From contig NZ_RCZD01000001.1 of assembly GCF_006438725.1 (NCBI RefSeq), positions 310,001 through 374,000 on the forward strand: a stretch of 64,000 bases of DNA, given 5' to 3'. Under the pieces are notes generated by a model that had not been told where the DNA came from, searched no databases, and saw only the letters and a program-made list of their open reading frames with translations. Positions 9,142 to 18,292 of this stretch are shown in pieces. This DNA is from Ewingella americana. Lineage in GTDB: Bacteria > Pseudomonadota > Gammaproteobacteria > Enterobacterales > Enterobacteriaceae. How positions within the stretch are numbered: position 1 is the first letter of the stretch; each line of letters begins with the position of its first letter. Position numbers and translations under genes: made by a program.

Positions 9142-9163
9142 CCTGAACTTTCAGGTGATCTCC
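9134..9163 (-). terminator. Perfect 13-bp hairpin downstream of the autotransporter gene
   Basis: GGAGATCACCTGA pairs with TCAGGTGATCTCC around a 4-nt loop. It lies 75 bp behind the autotransporter stop on its transcript, but the minus-strand sequence after it is pyrimidine-rich without a clean U-run. It is a transcript end or mRNA-stabilising hairpin rather than a textbook terminator. Confidence 0.5.
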
Positions 9164-9237
9164 AACTTTTAGACCATCACTTTTAAAATGTCAGTTACTG
9201 ACCTTTGAGAAGGTATTCCTGACTGCTTTTACTTACC

Positions 9238-12200
9238 TTACCAGGAGTACTTACCGCCCATCTGTCCCTGCACGCTGGAGTAATCATCCTTACCCGCCTG
9301 AACGCCGGTATTTATCCATAATTGCCAGTTTTTACTGACGTTGGTCTGGGCACCCACTTTCACCTCATACCGATTTACCGGAATATTCTGGTCTACCGTC
9401 GTTTCATCCATCTGGATGCTGTTGCTGCTGCCTCCGTGCCACCAGTTCAACTCAACGTAGGGTTGGGTGAGGGCCGCGTTTTCTATTTGGCCGTAAAAAC
9501 GTCCGCCTAACCGGGTAGTGACACCGCCTGAGTCCTGGCTATGAATTTGCGTGCCATTGGCTTCACTGTGGTCACCCTGACTGTAGTTGGAGTAAATCGT
9601 CTGGAACTGCGGCTGCAAATAAAGCGCGTGCGCCTCACTCACCGCAATGTCATAGCCCGCTTCCAGCGACCCGGTCCAGTTATGACTGTGGTACTTCTCT
9701 TCCGGTAAGTCACTGCCGTTGACCGTGTTATGGAAGGTGCCGTACTGCACCCAACTGTCAACGTACGGCCCGGTTTTCTGCTCCGCGGAGCCGCCATACC
9801 AGGTACCGTAAAGACCAAAGTTGTATCCCTTCAGGTTACTGTCCGTCGACCCGCTGACACCCTGGGCATCGCTGTGCGTATCCACGTCGGCATACCCAGT
9901 CATGACCCCGGCCTTTATCTGCTGATTACCAAAGTCATGGCGGTAGATGTCACTACCAACCCGCAGGACTGCCGTGTTTGACCCGGTGGAAATCGCCCCG
10001 CCCGCCGCTTCGCTGTTGACCCGTCCGGCATCAAAGTGTGCCCAGGTCGCTGGCGCATCGTCGCCGGTCTGACGATTTTCACCATTGCGGTCATGCATCG
10101 TCGTCAGAAATACGCTGTTGGCCAGGCTCTGGTTGGCCAGATAGGCTCCCGCCTCCGGACGCAGTACCGGTGTCTGTGGGTCCGGCCCCGGCTCTCCGGA
10201 TTGTGAACGCAGATACCAGTTGCCGTCGTTCACCGTCGGCGTGCCCTGATAGAGGGAGTACTCATAGGCGCCAGCAACGGCACGGCCCTGCAGGGCAAAA
10301 GTGCCACCAGACTGACCTTGTACGTTCACCACCTCAATGCCATTTACCGTCTGTTCGCCCAGACCGTGCATATTATTCACAGTGACCTGCGTACTGCCGC
10401 TGGTGTTGCCTTTGATAATCAGCTCGTCAGTGGAAGAGCTGTCACCGTTTAGCTCACTGTTGAGCCACAGCTGACCGCCGTCACTGTTATAGTTACCGTC
10501 CACCGTCAGCGTATTGCCGACGGCGTTGTTGGTCAGGTCAACCACCCCGTTGTTCGTCAGGTCGCCGGCAATCAGCAGCTGGCTTGGCGTATCGCTCAGC
10601 ATCCCGATGTGACCGCTGTTGACGACAGAGCCGCCGACGCTGCCGTTGCCGCGCAACGTACCGGCCGTTTCAACATACACTGTGCCGGTGCTGTCCAGAC
10701 TGCCTGGCGCATCACCAATCTGCAGCGTCCCTTCGCTGATGTGAGTATCACCGCTGTAGGTCAGGCCACTGTTCACAATCAGCGTGCCGCTGCCTGTTTT
10801 AGCAAGCCCGCCGCTGCCGCTGATGACGTTGGTCAGCGTCCAGTCGGTTGCGGTATCGAGCACCACCGTGCCGTTGTCGGTCACGCTGGACGAGCCTAAT
10901 GTCCCGGCCCCCAGAGCGGTTAACTGCGTCCCGCTGGCCACGTCGACATTCCCACTCAGAGTATTGAGGCTGTTACTCAGGCTGACCTGTGCACTATCCT
11001 GCAGGGACAACGTACCGGCACCACTGAGCTGATTGCTCAGGGTACCGGTCGCGCTCAGCAGGTTCAGGGTACCGTCAAGTGCAATATCACCAGTGCCGAG
11101 GCCCTGGGTATTATCCAGCTCAACTTCTGCAGGTGCGGCTATCAGTGTCGTGGCGCTCATTCCAGCATTAGCGCCGCTTATTTGCATCAGCCCCCCTTCC
11201 AGATTGAGCTGACCTGCGCCGGTTAATGTGCCCTGACTGACACCACCCTGCGCAATGGTCAGGACGCCGTTACCCATATTAAGGCTGCTGCCCGCCACAC
11301 CGTGCAGTGTGGTGATGGTCTGGGTTTTACCGTTGACGTCCAGACCTGCGCCATTGGCGATGCTAACGTCAGCCGTATTGCCCAGCGCATTATCACTGCC
11401 CAGCTGTAAAGTACCGCTGCTGACAATGGTATTGCCGGTGTAGTCGTTGTCGATATTATTAAGTATCACCGTGCCCGCACCCTGCACGTCGAAATTACCG
11501 GCACCGGTGAGCTGAGCACTGAGTGTATTATCCTGACCCGGCTCATTTTGCAGGGCGAGAGTCTGGCCCGCGTTGGCCTCCAGTTTCAACAGGTCATAGC
11601 CTATCCAGACGCCGTCGCTGGTCACCACAGCACCGTAATTATAGGTGGCAATACCGAGCTGAGTACCGTCGCTGGTAATATCCACCAGGGTTGGGGTGCT
11701 GACGGGTGTAACACCATCATAACTGTATAGAGACAGGTGATTGCCAACACCACTTACTGTGCCGGTGGTATTGACCGCCTGTATTGTACGGATGGCATCC
11801 TGGTCAAAATAGGAAGCATTTACCGAAATGACCGGTGGTGTCAGCGTCGCAGGAATATTGACGGCTATCGCGCCTCCGGCGCTGGCATCCAATGTTTGGG
11901 TGGTGAGCGTATAGGTATCGGGCGGGTTGTTATTAATCCTCAGCGTTCCGCCGCCGGTCGTGAGCCCACCAATACTGCGGTCAGCGTCCAGCGTCGCCAT
12001 ACCGTTTGGCGACAAGGCTAAAGTGGCATTCGTCAGTGCCTGCGCGCCGTTGGCATCGAGTAACATGTCCCCTTGTTCCATTTGCACTGTGCCGGTGAAG
12101 GCTGAACCTGTGGAGCTGGCAAAGGTGAAATCGTCGTTTTTACTGTTCTGGTTAATCTGCAACGTACCGTTGCCGCTCAACGCATTATTGAAATCACTGC

Positions 12201-15200
12201 TGAAATTGTTCAGCGCAAGCTGGCTGCCGGTGCCGTCAAGTTGTACGCCCGCGCTGCCAAGCTGAGACGCCTGTGTGACGATAGCACTGCCGGTAATGTC
12301 CCACGCTCCCGTAAAGGCGGTGTTGTCGCCACCCAGTGCCACATCCGTTCCGCTGATGAGTGCTTTACCATCGCCACTCACCGCGTTGGCAAAGGTGGCG
12401 TTATTGAAAGCCAGGTCAAGCGTGCCTGCGGCATTTATCAGTGCCGTACCGGCCCCAATAGCCTGCGCCTGGGCCAACGACAAGGTTCCGGCATCAATAA
12501 CCGTGCCCCCGCCGTAGGTGTTCGTGCCGCTCAGCGTCAGCGTGCCCGCGCCGTCCTTCGTGACGTTACCGGTACCGGAAATCACGCCGTTGTAAGCTGA
12601 CGCATCGCTGCGGTTAAACACCAGCGCGGCGTTGTTGACGATATTGCCCGTCAGCGCACCGGCCGTGCCGCCATTGCCGACCTGCAATGTTCCCGAGGAA
12701 AGCGTGGTATCGCCGGTAAAAGTGTTATTACCGCCCAGCACGAGGGTACCCATGCCGGTTTTACTCAATGAACCTGCGCCGGAGATAACGCCGTCAAACT
12801 CATTATTCGCCGTGGCACTCACTACGCCAAGAGTGGCATTTCCAAGGGCAATGTTGCCCGCTCCGCTGAGGGCATTCACATTTTGGTCAAAGCCGTTCAG
12901 GTCTAAGGTGGCTCCGCTGGCGACGTTGACACCGCTGCTGGCATCAAGCGTATGGGCAGCGCCTGTGGTCAGGGTCCCGCCGTTAATTGCGGTAGCGCCG
13001 CTGTACGTATTCACGGCGGAGAGAGTTAAATTACCGTCGCCGGATTTGGTCAGGCTCTTGCCGTCCCAGCCGGTGGTCGCGTTAGCCGTCTGGTCAGACA
13101 GCGTCACGTCAACGTTAAAATGGTCGGTCGGCGCGCTGAGGGTAAAACTACCGTTGGAGCCCGAAGTGCCGGACGTCCAGGCCAGTTCGCTGCCCACGCT
13201 GTAGCTCAGGTTGTCAGCGGATTTTTTACCGTCAACCAGCAGGTAATCTGGGGCATCGGTCGTCCCAAAGTTCACGCTGGCGAAATCGCCGGTGATACCC
13301 TGGGTAGTCTGCAATACGGTGGTACGCGACTGCGCCACCGCACTGGCGGTGTCGGGCGTGTCGCTGGACAAGCCGGTAACGGTGAGTGCGGAATCGGTAC
13401 CGATTGCGATGCTGTCGGCCGTTATCAGTGGCCCGCCGGTGGAGATATCAACATCCAGGCCGCCGTTGAGGGTAGCGGCACCGCTGGCGGTCAGCCGGGC
13501 GGCATCTTCCAGTTTGAGGGTGGCCTGGGCGGCAACGTTGAGGGTGCCGGTGTTAAACTGGCCGTTTTGCGCAAAATCGAGAGCTCCCTGATTCACATTG
13601 ACGGCGCCCTGCGAGGATCCCGCACCGGTCAGTGTCAGTGTCCCTGCACCGGCCTGGGTCAGGTTCCCCGTCCCGCTCAGCACAGCATCTTCCGTGTAGC
13701 TGTTAGCATGGTTAACGACCAGGGTGCCGTTGTTGCTGATATTGCCTGCCACGCTGCCGGTAGTGCCACCATCACCCATTGAAAGGGTACTGCCGCTGTT
13801 GATGGTTGTCTTGCCGGTGTAAGTGTTATCCCCTGTCAGAGTCAGGGTGCTGGCCCCGTCTTGTGTGAGGTCACCGGTGCCGGAGATAATGCCAGCATAG
13901 GCGAGGTCATCGCTGTGGTTGAATATCAGCGTACCGTTGTCAACAATAGCCCCGCTGACCATGCCGGTGGTGGTGCCATTCCCCAGAGACAGAGCAGCGC
14001 CGTTGTTGACGGTGGTAGAACCCGTATAGGTGTTATTACCAGTGAGGATTAAATTGCCGGGACCGGACTGGGTCAGACTACCGGTTCCGGAAATCGCAGA
14101 GGAATAAGTCAGGTCGCCGCTGTGGTTGAATATCAGCGTACCGTTGTCAAGGATATCCCCGCTGACTATACCGGTTGTTCCGCCATTTCCGAGCTGCAAG
14201 CTACCCGCCTCGACAGTTGTCAAGCCCTGGTAGGTGTTATCATTGCTGAGTATCAGGAGTCCTTCGCCGGTCTTCGTCATGGCTCCCGTTCCCGAGATAA
14301 TGCCACTTTGGCTTGCCGCCCCGGCGTTAACAATCATGCCGGTGTCCTGATTAAGCACGACGGCATTCGTCAATGAGACACCATCAAGGTAACCGATATC
14401 GCCGCCGTTACCACTGATAGTCCCGCCCCCCTGATTTGAACTGCCAAATACTAAGGTTCCCTCTTCATCGCTCCAGTTAATATTCTGCGTAGCGGTACCG
14501 TCAAGCGTCCAGGTGCTGCTTCCCTGTTTCTTGAAATTATCAAAATTACGATATTGTGCGTTTTGCCCAATCGTGCTGACGTCAAACGTATCGCCATCAG
14601 AACCGGGGTTAGCCTCACCGCCCAGAACAAAGGTATCATTTGAGTCACTGGTAGCAATGACATTACCAATAATGCTGGAACCTTCTTCCAAAACAAGGCT
14701 ATTATTATTATAATTATTGAGGAGGCCGCCAAATAAAATGGCAGTTCCCGACCCTCCAATTATTTCACCTGAGTTAATTATCTCTAAACCGCCGAAACCA
14801 TTAATCGCGAGGCCATTTGAACTTATGATACCTTGATTAACGACAGTTTGGTTGCTGTGGACAAAACTGATTGCCGCTGAATTTCCCGCGTTAATTATGG
14901 TGCCACTATTTTCAATGGTATTGCCATAACCCAGTACTGATAAAGTAATTGGAGTGCCGTTGGTTTGTGATACCAATGCATCTTTACCAATCGTAATATG
15001 CGAGTCGCCAGCCATTGCTATGGCAGAATTATTTGATGATGCTGATATCACTTGCGCACCGGGCTGCAAAATAATATTGGCATTGTCACCAGTAGTAATC
15101 CCCGCGTAACTACCGGTATCAAGGATAGCGTCGCTATCTATCGTTACCGTCGCACCGGTCACACTGCTAAAGTCCAGCGTGCTACCAAAAGGGTTCGGGG

Positions 15201-15354
15201 AAGAAGTATCACACTCCGCTGATGTGGTTGTAATAACACAATCAGCCTGTGCCATCCCGCTTATTCCCGCTAATACGGCAGCAGAAAGAAAACGCAAAGC
15301 AAAGGAGTGAGTGGTTGATTTTATTAGAGAATGACTTCTCTTCAGATGTATCAT
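9238..15354 (-). CDS. Giant autotransporter adhesin (type Va) with repeat passenger
   Basis: This 2038-residue protein has three parts. Residues 1-37 form an extended Sec signal with a charged N-region (MIHLKRSHSLIKSTTHS) and a hydrophobic core ending AQA. A passenger of about 1680 residues is built from Gly/Asn/Thr-rich beta-helix turns; the autotransporter-associated repeat 'G.GSL...GAGTLTLTGNNTYTG.TT...G.L..GNGGTTG' recurs many times between residues 360 and 1000 and again near 1280-1620. The outer-membrane barrel starts near residue 1730 (EAGAYLANQSLANS) and ends in the aromatic residue W. It should export itself to the cell surface and act in adhesion or aggregation. The family resembles AIDA/pertactin-like barrels; no protease motif was seen. 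The gene is monocistronic, and AAAGG precedes the ATG. Confidence 0.92.
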   Translation of the reverse strand: MIHLKRSHSLIKSTTHSFALRFLSAAVLAGISGMAQADCVITTTSAECDTSSPNPFGSTLDFSSVTGATVTIDSDAILDTGSYAGITTGDNANIILQPGAQVISASSNNSAIAMAGDSHITIGKDALVSQTNGTPITLSVLGYGNTIENSGTIINAGNSAAISFVHSNQTVVNQGIISSNGLAINGFGGLEIINSGEIIGGSGTAILFGGLLNNYNNNSLVLEEGSSIIGNVIATSDSNDTFVLGGEANPGSDGDTFDVSTIGQNAQYRNFDNFKKQGSSTWTLDGTATQNINWSDEEGTLVFGSSNQGGGTISGNGGDIGYLDGVSLTNAVVLNQDTGMIVNAGAASQSGIISGTGAMTKTGEGLLILSNDNTYQGLTTVEAGSLQLGNGGTTGIVSGDILDNGTLIFNHSGDLTYSSAISGTGSLTQSGPGNLILTGNNTYTGSTTVNNGAALSLGNGTTTGMVSGAIVDNGTLIFNHSDDLAYAGIISGTGDLTQDGASTLTLTGDNTYTGKTTINSGSTLSMGDGGTTGSVAGNISNNGTLVVNHANSYTEDAVLSGTGNLTQAGAGTLTLTGAGSSQGAVNVNQGALDFAQNGQFNTGTLNVAAQATLKLEDAARLTASGAATLNGGLDVDISTGGPLITADSIAIGTDSALTVTGLSSDTPDTASAVAQSRTTVLQTTQGITGDFASVNFGTTDAPDYLLVDGKKSADNLSYSVGSELAWTSGTSGSNGSFTLSAPTDHFNVDVTLSDQTANATTGWDGKSLTKSGDGNLTLSAVNTYSGATAINGGTLTTGAAHTLDASSGVNVASGATLDLNGFDQNVNALSGAGNIALGNATLGVVSATANNEFDGVISGAGSLSKTGMGTLVLGGNNTFTGDTTLSSGTLQVGNGGTAGALTGNIVNNAALVFNRSDASAYNGVISGTGNVTKDGAGTLTLSGTNTYGGGTVIDAGTLSLAQAQAIGAGTALINAAGTLDLAFNNATFANAVSGDGKALISGTDVALGGDNTAFTGAWDITGSAIVTQASQLGSAGVQLDGTGSQLALNNFSSDFNNALSGNGTLQINQNSKNDDFTFASSTGSAFTGTVQMEQGDMLLDANGAQALTNATLALSPNGMATLDADRSIGGLTTGGGTLRINNNPPDTYTLTTQTLDASAGGAIAVNIPATLTPPVISVNASYFDQDAIRTIQAVNTTGTVSGVGNHLSLYSYDGVTPVSTPTLVDITSDGTQLGIATYNYGAVVTSDGVWIGYDLLKLEANAGQTLALQNEPGQDNTLSAQLTGAGNFDVQGAGTVILNNIDNDYTGNTIVSSGTLQLGSDNALGNTADVSIANGAGLDVNGKTQTITTLHGVAGSSLNMGNGVLTIAQGGVSQGTLTGAGQLNLEGGLMQISGANAGMSATTLIAAPAEVELDNTQGLGTGDIALDGTLNLLSATGTLSNQLSGAGTLSLQDSAQVSLSNSLNTLSGNVDVASGTQLTALGAGTLGSSSVTDNGTVVLDTATDWTLTNVISGSGGLAKTGSGTLIVNSGLTYSGDTHISEGTLQIGDAPGSLDSTGTVYVETAGTLRGNGSVGGSVVNSGHIGMLSDTPSQLLIAGDLTNNGVVDLTNNAVGNTLTVDGNYNSDGGQLWLNSELNGDSSSTDELIIKGNTSGSTQVTVNNMHGLGEQTVNGIEVVNVQGQSGGTFALQGRAVAGAYEYSLYQGTPTVNDGNWYLRSQSGEPGPDPQTPVLRPEAGAYLANQSLANSVFLTTMHDRNGENRQTGDDAPATWAHFDAGRVNSEAAGGAISTGSNTAVLRVGSDIYRHDFGNQQIKAGVMTGYADVDTHSDAQGVSGSTDSNLKGYNFGLYGTWYGGSAEQKTGPYVDSWVQYGTFHNTVNGSDLPEEKYHSHNWTGSLEAGYDIAVSEAHALYLQPQFQTIYSNYSQGDHSEANGTQIHSQDSGGVTTRLGGRFYGQIENAALTQPYVELNWWHGGSSNSIQMDETTVDQNIPVNRYEVKVGAQTNVSKNWQLWINTGVQAGKDDYSSVQGQMGGKYSW

Positions 15355-15884
15355 AAATAGTGCCTTTAAATTTAGTCAGTAAAGTTAAAAAGTTAATATT
15401 CAATTTTTCATCAAGACATCGCTGCTGGTATTTTACGATGCTACTAATTACTCATCATAAAAGTAGTCGTTGAATTTGGAGGCATCACTGTAAGACAACC
15501 CTATAACACCAACTATTTCACACGCTGATACTGGCTGATACTGGTATGGCGGAGGTTATACTCTCAGGCAGTTTTTATGTCTATAGACAGGCATATTTAT
15601 ATCAGACAGGCAGAGAGACAGATTAAAAATAATTATAAAATCAGTTTATACATTTGTCGCATGAATGAATGCCGTATCACATCATGCTATTCTGACTGTT
15701 TCATGTGGGCAATAACTCATTCAAAACGAGAGATGCCTGACATGGCAACATGAACCATGCATAATAGTTAATGTTCATCATCGTTAACGTTAACTGTAAA
15801 TATTTCATGATGTCATAAAAAAACAACCAGATAAAAAACCATCAATGAGGAGAGTCGGATTTATAAATTCAAAATAGCAATGAA
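15355..15884. other. Long AT-rich upstream region of the autotransporter
   Basis: No convincing gene. It holds a direct repeat of CTGATACTGG (15525-15544), a perfect 12-bp palindrome TGTCTATAGACA (15578-15589) and a nearby repeated AGACAGGCA motif. Regulator sites for the adhesin promoter are possible; no known operator could be matched. Confidence 0.45.
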
Positions 15885-16113
15885 TTAAATATTTAACTGG
15901 TTATAGATGCTGCCGATTTCAGTCAGCAAGATGTAAATCATTTTTTCGATACAAAACCCTCCCGCTTCAGGCGGATTATAGATGGCGCAAGGATATTCAG
16001 TAGGCTTGTCATCATTCAGGCACAGTTCCACCTCGCAGAGTGGTCAAAAAATCACAATCACGGCTTTCATAAAACCAAGATTTATATTCTTCAAAGTTTT
16101 TTAGAATAATCAT
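15885..16113 (-). pseudogene. Frameshifted small gene (about 76 codons), unknown
   Basis: The gene has a good ribosome site (AGGAGA, 5 nt before ATG 16113) and starts MIILKNFEEYKSWFYESRDC. This frame stops after about 34 codons. The +1 frame continues with a protein-like sequence (LNDDKPTEYPCAIYNPPEAG, then GFCIEKMIYILLTEIGSIYN) to a stop at 15885. One extra base near the TTTTTTGACC run explains the break. Size, acidic character and isolation resemble orphan immunity proteins of contact-dependent or polymorphic toxin loci, but that is a guess. Confidence 0.5.
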
Positions 16114-16251
16114 CGCACTCTCCTATAAAGTTTATATCTTGAGGAGGCATTATGGCATAACTTGCATAAATTAATTTTAAAAGATTATTTTCGTTTTTAT
16201 GTATAAGCCATGAATGATTGAGAATCCAATCTAAAAACACAGTCCAACTGC

Positions 16252-16535
16252 GGCTTTGTTGAATAAATCGAACGCTGATTTATCCCTGAATAATGTGGCC
16301 GATGCGGAGGAATTCCCGGGACTTATCCGCCAGACGCATCGGAAAATCAGGGGCGTTTCAGCCGATGGGGCTTATGACACAAAACGTTGCCACGACGAAC
16401 TGCGGCGCAGAAAATCAGGGCACTGATCCCGCCGCGAACGCGTGCCAGTTACTGACCGGTGGAGTCTGCGGACAGAAATCAGGCAAGGGCTGGCAGGAGG
16501 ATCTTTTATCTAAATCCGATTTATTCAACAAAGCC
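16252..16535 (+). mobile_element. Internally deleted IS903-type (IS5 family) element
   Basis: Both ends carry the same terminal inverted repeat, GGCTTTGTTGAATAAATC at the left and its reverse complement at the right; this is the end sequence I know from IS903/IS102. Only 284 bp remain of about 1.05 kb. The interior encodes fragments of the transposase in two frames: GVSADGAYDTKRCHDELRRR, then ALIPPRTRASY, a stop, and PVESADRNQA. The flanking 9 bp on each side do not match (TCCAACTGC versus CCACGAGTC), so a target duplication is absent and one flank was probably deleted. The right end interrupts the recombinase fragment next door. Confidence 0.85.
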
Positions 16536-16888
16536 CCACGAGTCATGACGCTAACGCCCTTCCTGAGCATTTTCTTCACGTCTTCGATTGCCGTATCAAT
16601 GTCAGCACAGGAAATCCTGTCAAAATTCTCTACAATAATTAAAGAGCCTGTGGGAATCGCCTTAGAAATAACATTGTCGAACATGCGTTTAAATGCAGCA
16701 CTTTCAGCTTTGTGTTTTTGGTGAAACCCTGACTTTCCCTTGTCCACATAACGATGCTCAGGCGTCATAGCATATTCATCCTGATGTTTAGCGTAGAAGC
16801 TATCTATCAGTTCCTGTTACCAACGCAGGTTATCGCCTGAGTCTTGCTTCTTGGTTGACCAGCGAATAAACGAAACGAGCAATTTCAT
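16536..16888 (-). pseudogene. Truncated serine recombinase (resolvase/invertase N-terminal domain)
   Basis: The start MKLLVSFIRWSTKKQDSGDN has the catalytic-serine motif R-x-S-T-x-x-Q. Codon 24 is a stop (TAA at 16819-16817). The frame then continues with YVDKGKSGFHQKHK and SLIIVENFDRISCADIDTAI, the usual resolvase-domain motifs; the Arg of the family 'DR-x-S-R' motif is Cys here. Coding ends abruptly at the inverted repeat of the IS903-type element, so the DNA-binding part is lost. It is a dead remnant of a large-serine-recombinase-like or phage-type gene, showing past mobile DNA at this site. Confidence 0.75.
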
Positions 16889-16929
16889 AGTGTGGACTGC
16901 CTGGATTTACGAGATTAGGAGGATAATAC

Positions 16930-17550
16930 ATGTCAGAAGAAAAACGTGGTGGGGCAAGAATACTGGTGCTTTATCATTCTATGTACGGCCATATTGAAAC
17001 CATGGCGCAAAGTATCGCAGAAGGTGCACGCAGCGTTCCCGGCGTGGAAGTCACCGTTAAGCGAGTGCCTGAAACCATGGACCCCGAGGCGTTCAAAGCC
17101 GCTGGCGGAAAAACCGGACAGTCTGCGCCCGTCGCCTCTGCGGCAGAACTGGCGGATTATGATGCCATCATTCTCGGCACCCCAACCCGCTTCGGTAATA
17201 TGACCGGGCAGATGCGTAATTTCCTCGATCAGACCGGCTGCTTATGGGCTAAAGGCGCACTGGCAGGTAAGGTCGCCAGCGTGTTCAGCTCAACCGGTAC
17301 CGGTGGCGGCCAGGAAATGACCATTACCTCGACCTGGACCACTCTCGCGCACCACGGCATGATCATTGTGCCTATCGGCTATACCACACCAGAATTGTTT
17401 GATATTTCCCAGGTTCGCGGCGGTACGCCTTATGGTGCGACAACCATCGCCGGCGGCGACGGTTCACGTCAGCCAAGTGCTGAAGAGCTGCGGATTGCTC
17501 ATCATCAGGGCAAACATGTGGCAACGATCACCAGTAAGCTGGTGAGTTAA
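16930..17550 (+). CDS. wrbA: NAD(P)H:quinone oxidoreductase WrbA
   Basis: A 206-residue flavodoxin-fold protein that reduces quinones by two electrons with FMN, protecting against redox cycling. The FMN phosphate loop is [12 protein letters not shown] near residue 15. The WrbA signatures [20 protein letters not shown] (residues 83-102) and [10 protein letters not shown] are present, and His in LAHHGM follows. E. coli WrbA has 198 residues. The N-terminus has a short polar extension. AGGAGG is found 8-10 nt before the start. It is monocistronic and convergent with ccdAB. Confidence 0.96.
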   Translation: MSEEKRGGARILVLYHSMYGHIETMAQSIAEGARSVPGVEVTVKRVPETMDPEAFKAAGGKTGQSAPVASAAELADYDAIILGTPTRFGNMTGQMRNFLDQTGCLWAKGALAGKVASVFSSTGTGGGQEMTITSTWTTLAHHGMIIVPIGYTTPELFDISQVRGGTPYGATTIAGGDGSRQPSAEELRIAHHQGKHVATITSKLVS

Positions 17551-17565
17551 GCGTCAGGCAATCGC

Positions 17566-17590
17566 AAAAAGGCGCAAAATATTGCGCCTT
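17566..17590 (-). terminator. Terminator at the ccdAB / wrbA junction
   Basis: Stem AAGGCGCA/TGCGCCTT with a 6-nt loop. On the minus strand it is followed by TTTTT, so it ends ccdAB (the ccdB stop overlaps the stem). It may also act on wrbA transcripts. Confidence 0.7.
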
Positions 17591-17900
17591 AAATTCCCAT
17601 CACCAGGAGATCCAGCGCAGACACCACATCGTCGCGATGGCTTTCTGCATTCATCACCGGCTCATGCCGTAACTCATGATGACTGATACTGGTCAGCAAA
17701 TGGGTCATCAGCAGATACTGTTGATTCTCAACCCTGACGGCAGGATGCAACTGCCTGATAGCTTTAACGTTATCGATGGAGGTCAAAGGAATGACGACCC
17801 GCTCGTTAAGTCTTTCAATCAGCGGATTTTGAATATCCATAAAATAGGGATATCTGTTTTTCCCCTGTCCCCGATTTTCGTAAATATCAAACTGAGCCAT
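17589..17900 (-). CDS. ccdB: CcdB-type gyrase toxin
   Basis: A 103-residue protein beginning MAQFDIYENRG, with the family core MDIQNPLI and RVVIPLTSID and the C-terminus ending Gly-Ile. F-plasmid CcdB (101 residues) traps DNA gyrase through its last residues Trp-Gly-Ile; here the tryptophan position is Met (VMGI). Chromosomal homologues are known to vary there, so activity cannot be judged from this alone. The gene follows ccdA with no spacer (ccdA TAA directly before the ATG), which is the normal operon order. Confidence 0.93.
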   Translation of the reverse strand: MAQFDIYENRGQGKNRYPYFMDIQNPLIERLNERVVIPLTSIDNVKAIRQLHPAVRVENQQYLLMTHLLTSISHHELRHEPVMNAESHRDDVVSALDLLVMGI

Positions 17901-18140
17901 TTATAACACTCCCCGACCTTCGGAAAAGAGTCCGGCTTCTTGCGTAAAAGCATTACACGAATCAATGGCCTGCTGGTTTTCTTCCATAAATTGTTTCCTC
18001 CGTTGCGCTCGTACGGCTTCCCTCAAGGCGATATCAAAGGTTGCTGATAGATTGATACCCAGTTCTCTGGCCTGCTCGAGCAGATCAGCACTCAGAGTGA
18101 CGTTGGTTCTTTTCTTTAATGCGGTAGAAACCGGTGGCAT
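17901..18140 (-). CDS. ccdA: CcdA-type antitoxin
   Basis: A 79-residue antitoxin. The N-terminal half is a ribbon-helix-helix DNA-binding domain (KKRTNVTLSADLLEQARELG) that represses its own promoter. The C-terminal half (QFMEENQQAIDSCNAFTQEA) is the acidic, flexible part that wraps CcdB. The start at 18140 has GGAG 6 nt upstream; a longer frame to 18248 carries 36 extra residues without family similarity. It pairs with ccdB in a two-gene operon between wrbA and the EF-G gene, a chromosomal toxin-antitoxin location. Confidence 0.93.
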   Translation of the reverse strand: MPPVSTALKKRTNVTLSADLLEQARELGINLSATFDIALREAVRAQRRKQFMEENQQAIDSCNAFTQEAGLFSEGRGVL

Positions 18141-18246
18141 GACACACTCCATAAGCACACCCATCATGCGCATAATAGTCACACACTTCCATTGCTCATA
18201 CCAGTTCATGTTCACTTCCTGCTTAAATCTGGTTAAAAAACAGGCC

Positions 18247-18273
18247 AAAAAAAACGGCCTATTCAGGCCGTTT
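18247..18273 (-). terminator. Terminator of the EF-G paralogue gene
   Basis: AAACGGCC pairs with GGCCGTTT around a 6-nt loop, followed on the minus strand by TTTTTTTT. It lies 20 bp behind the stop. Confidence 0.9.
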
Positions 18274-18292
18274 CGTTATACTCCTTTGCACA

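Noticed and set aside
10038-14376. Many plus-strand open frames across the autotransporter gene
   Set aside because: They arise from the Gly/Thr/Asn-rich repeat codons of the adhesin read backwards; no motif or ribosome site.
16243-16544. 9-bp target duplication around the IS903-type remnant
   Set aside because: The two flanks (TCCAACTGC and CCACGAGTC) do not match.
16415-16768. 117-residue minus-strand protein joining recombinase and downstream sequence
   Set aside because: The last third reads through the IS903-type element in antisense; only the recombinase part up to 16536 is meaningful.
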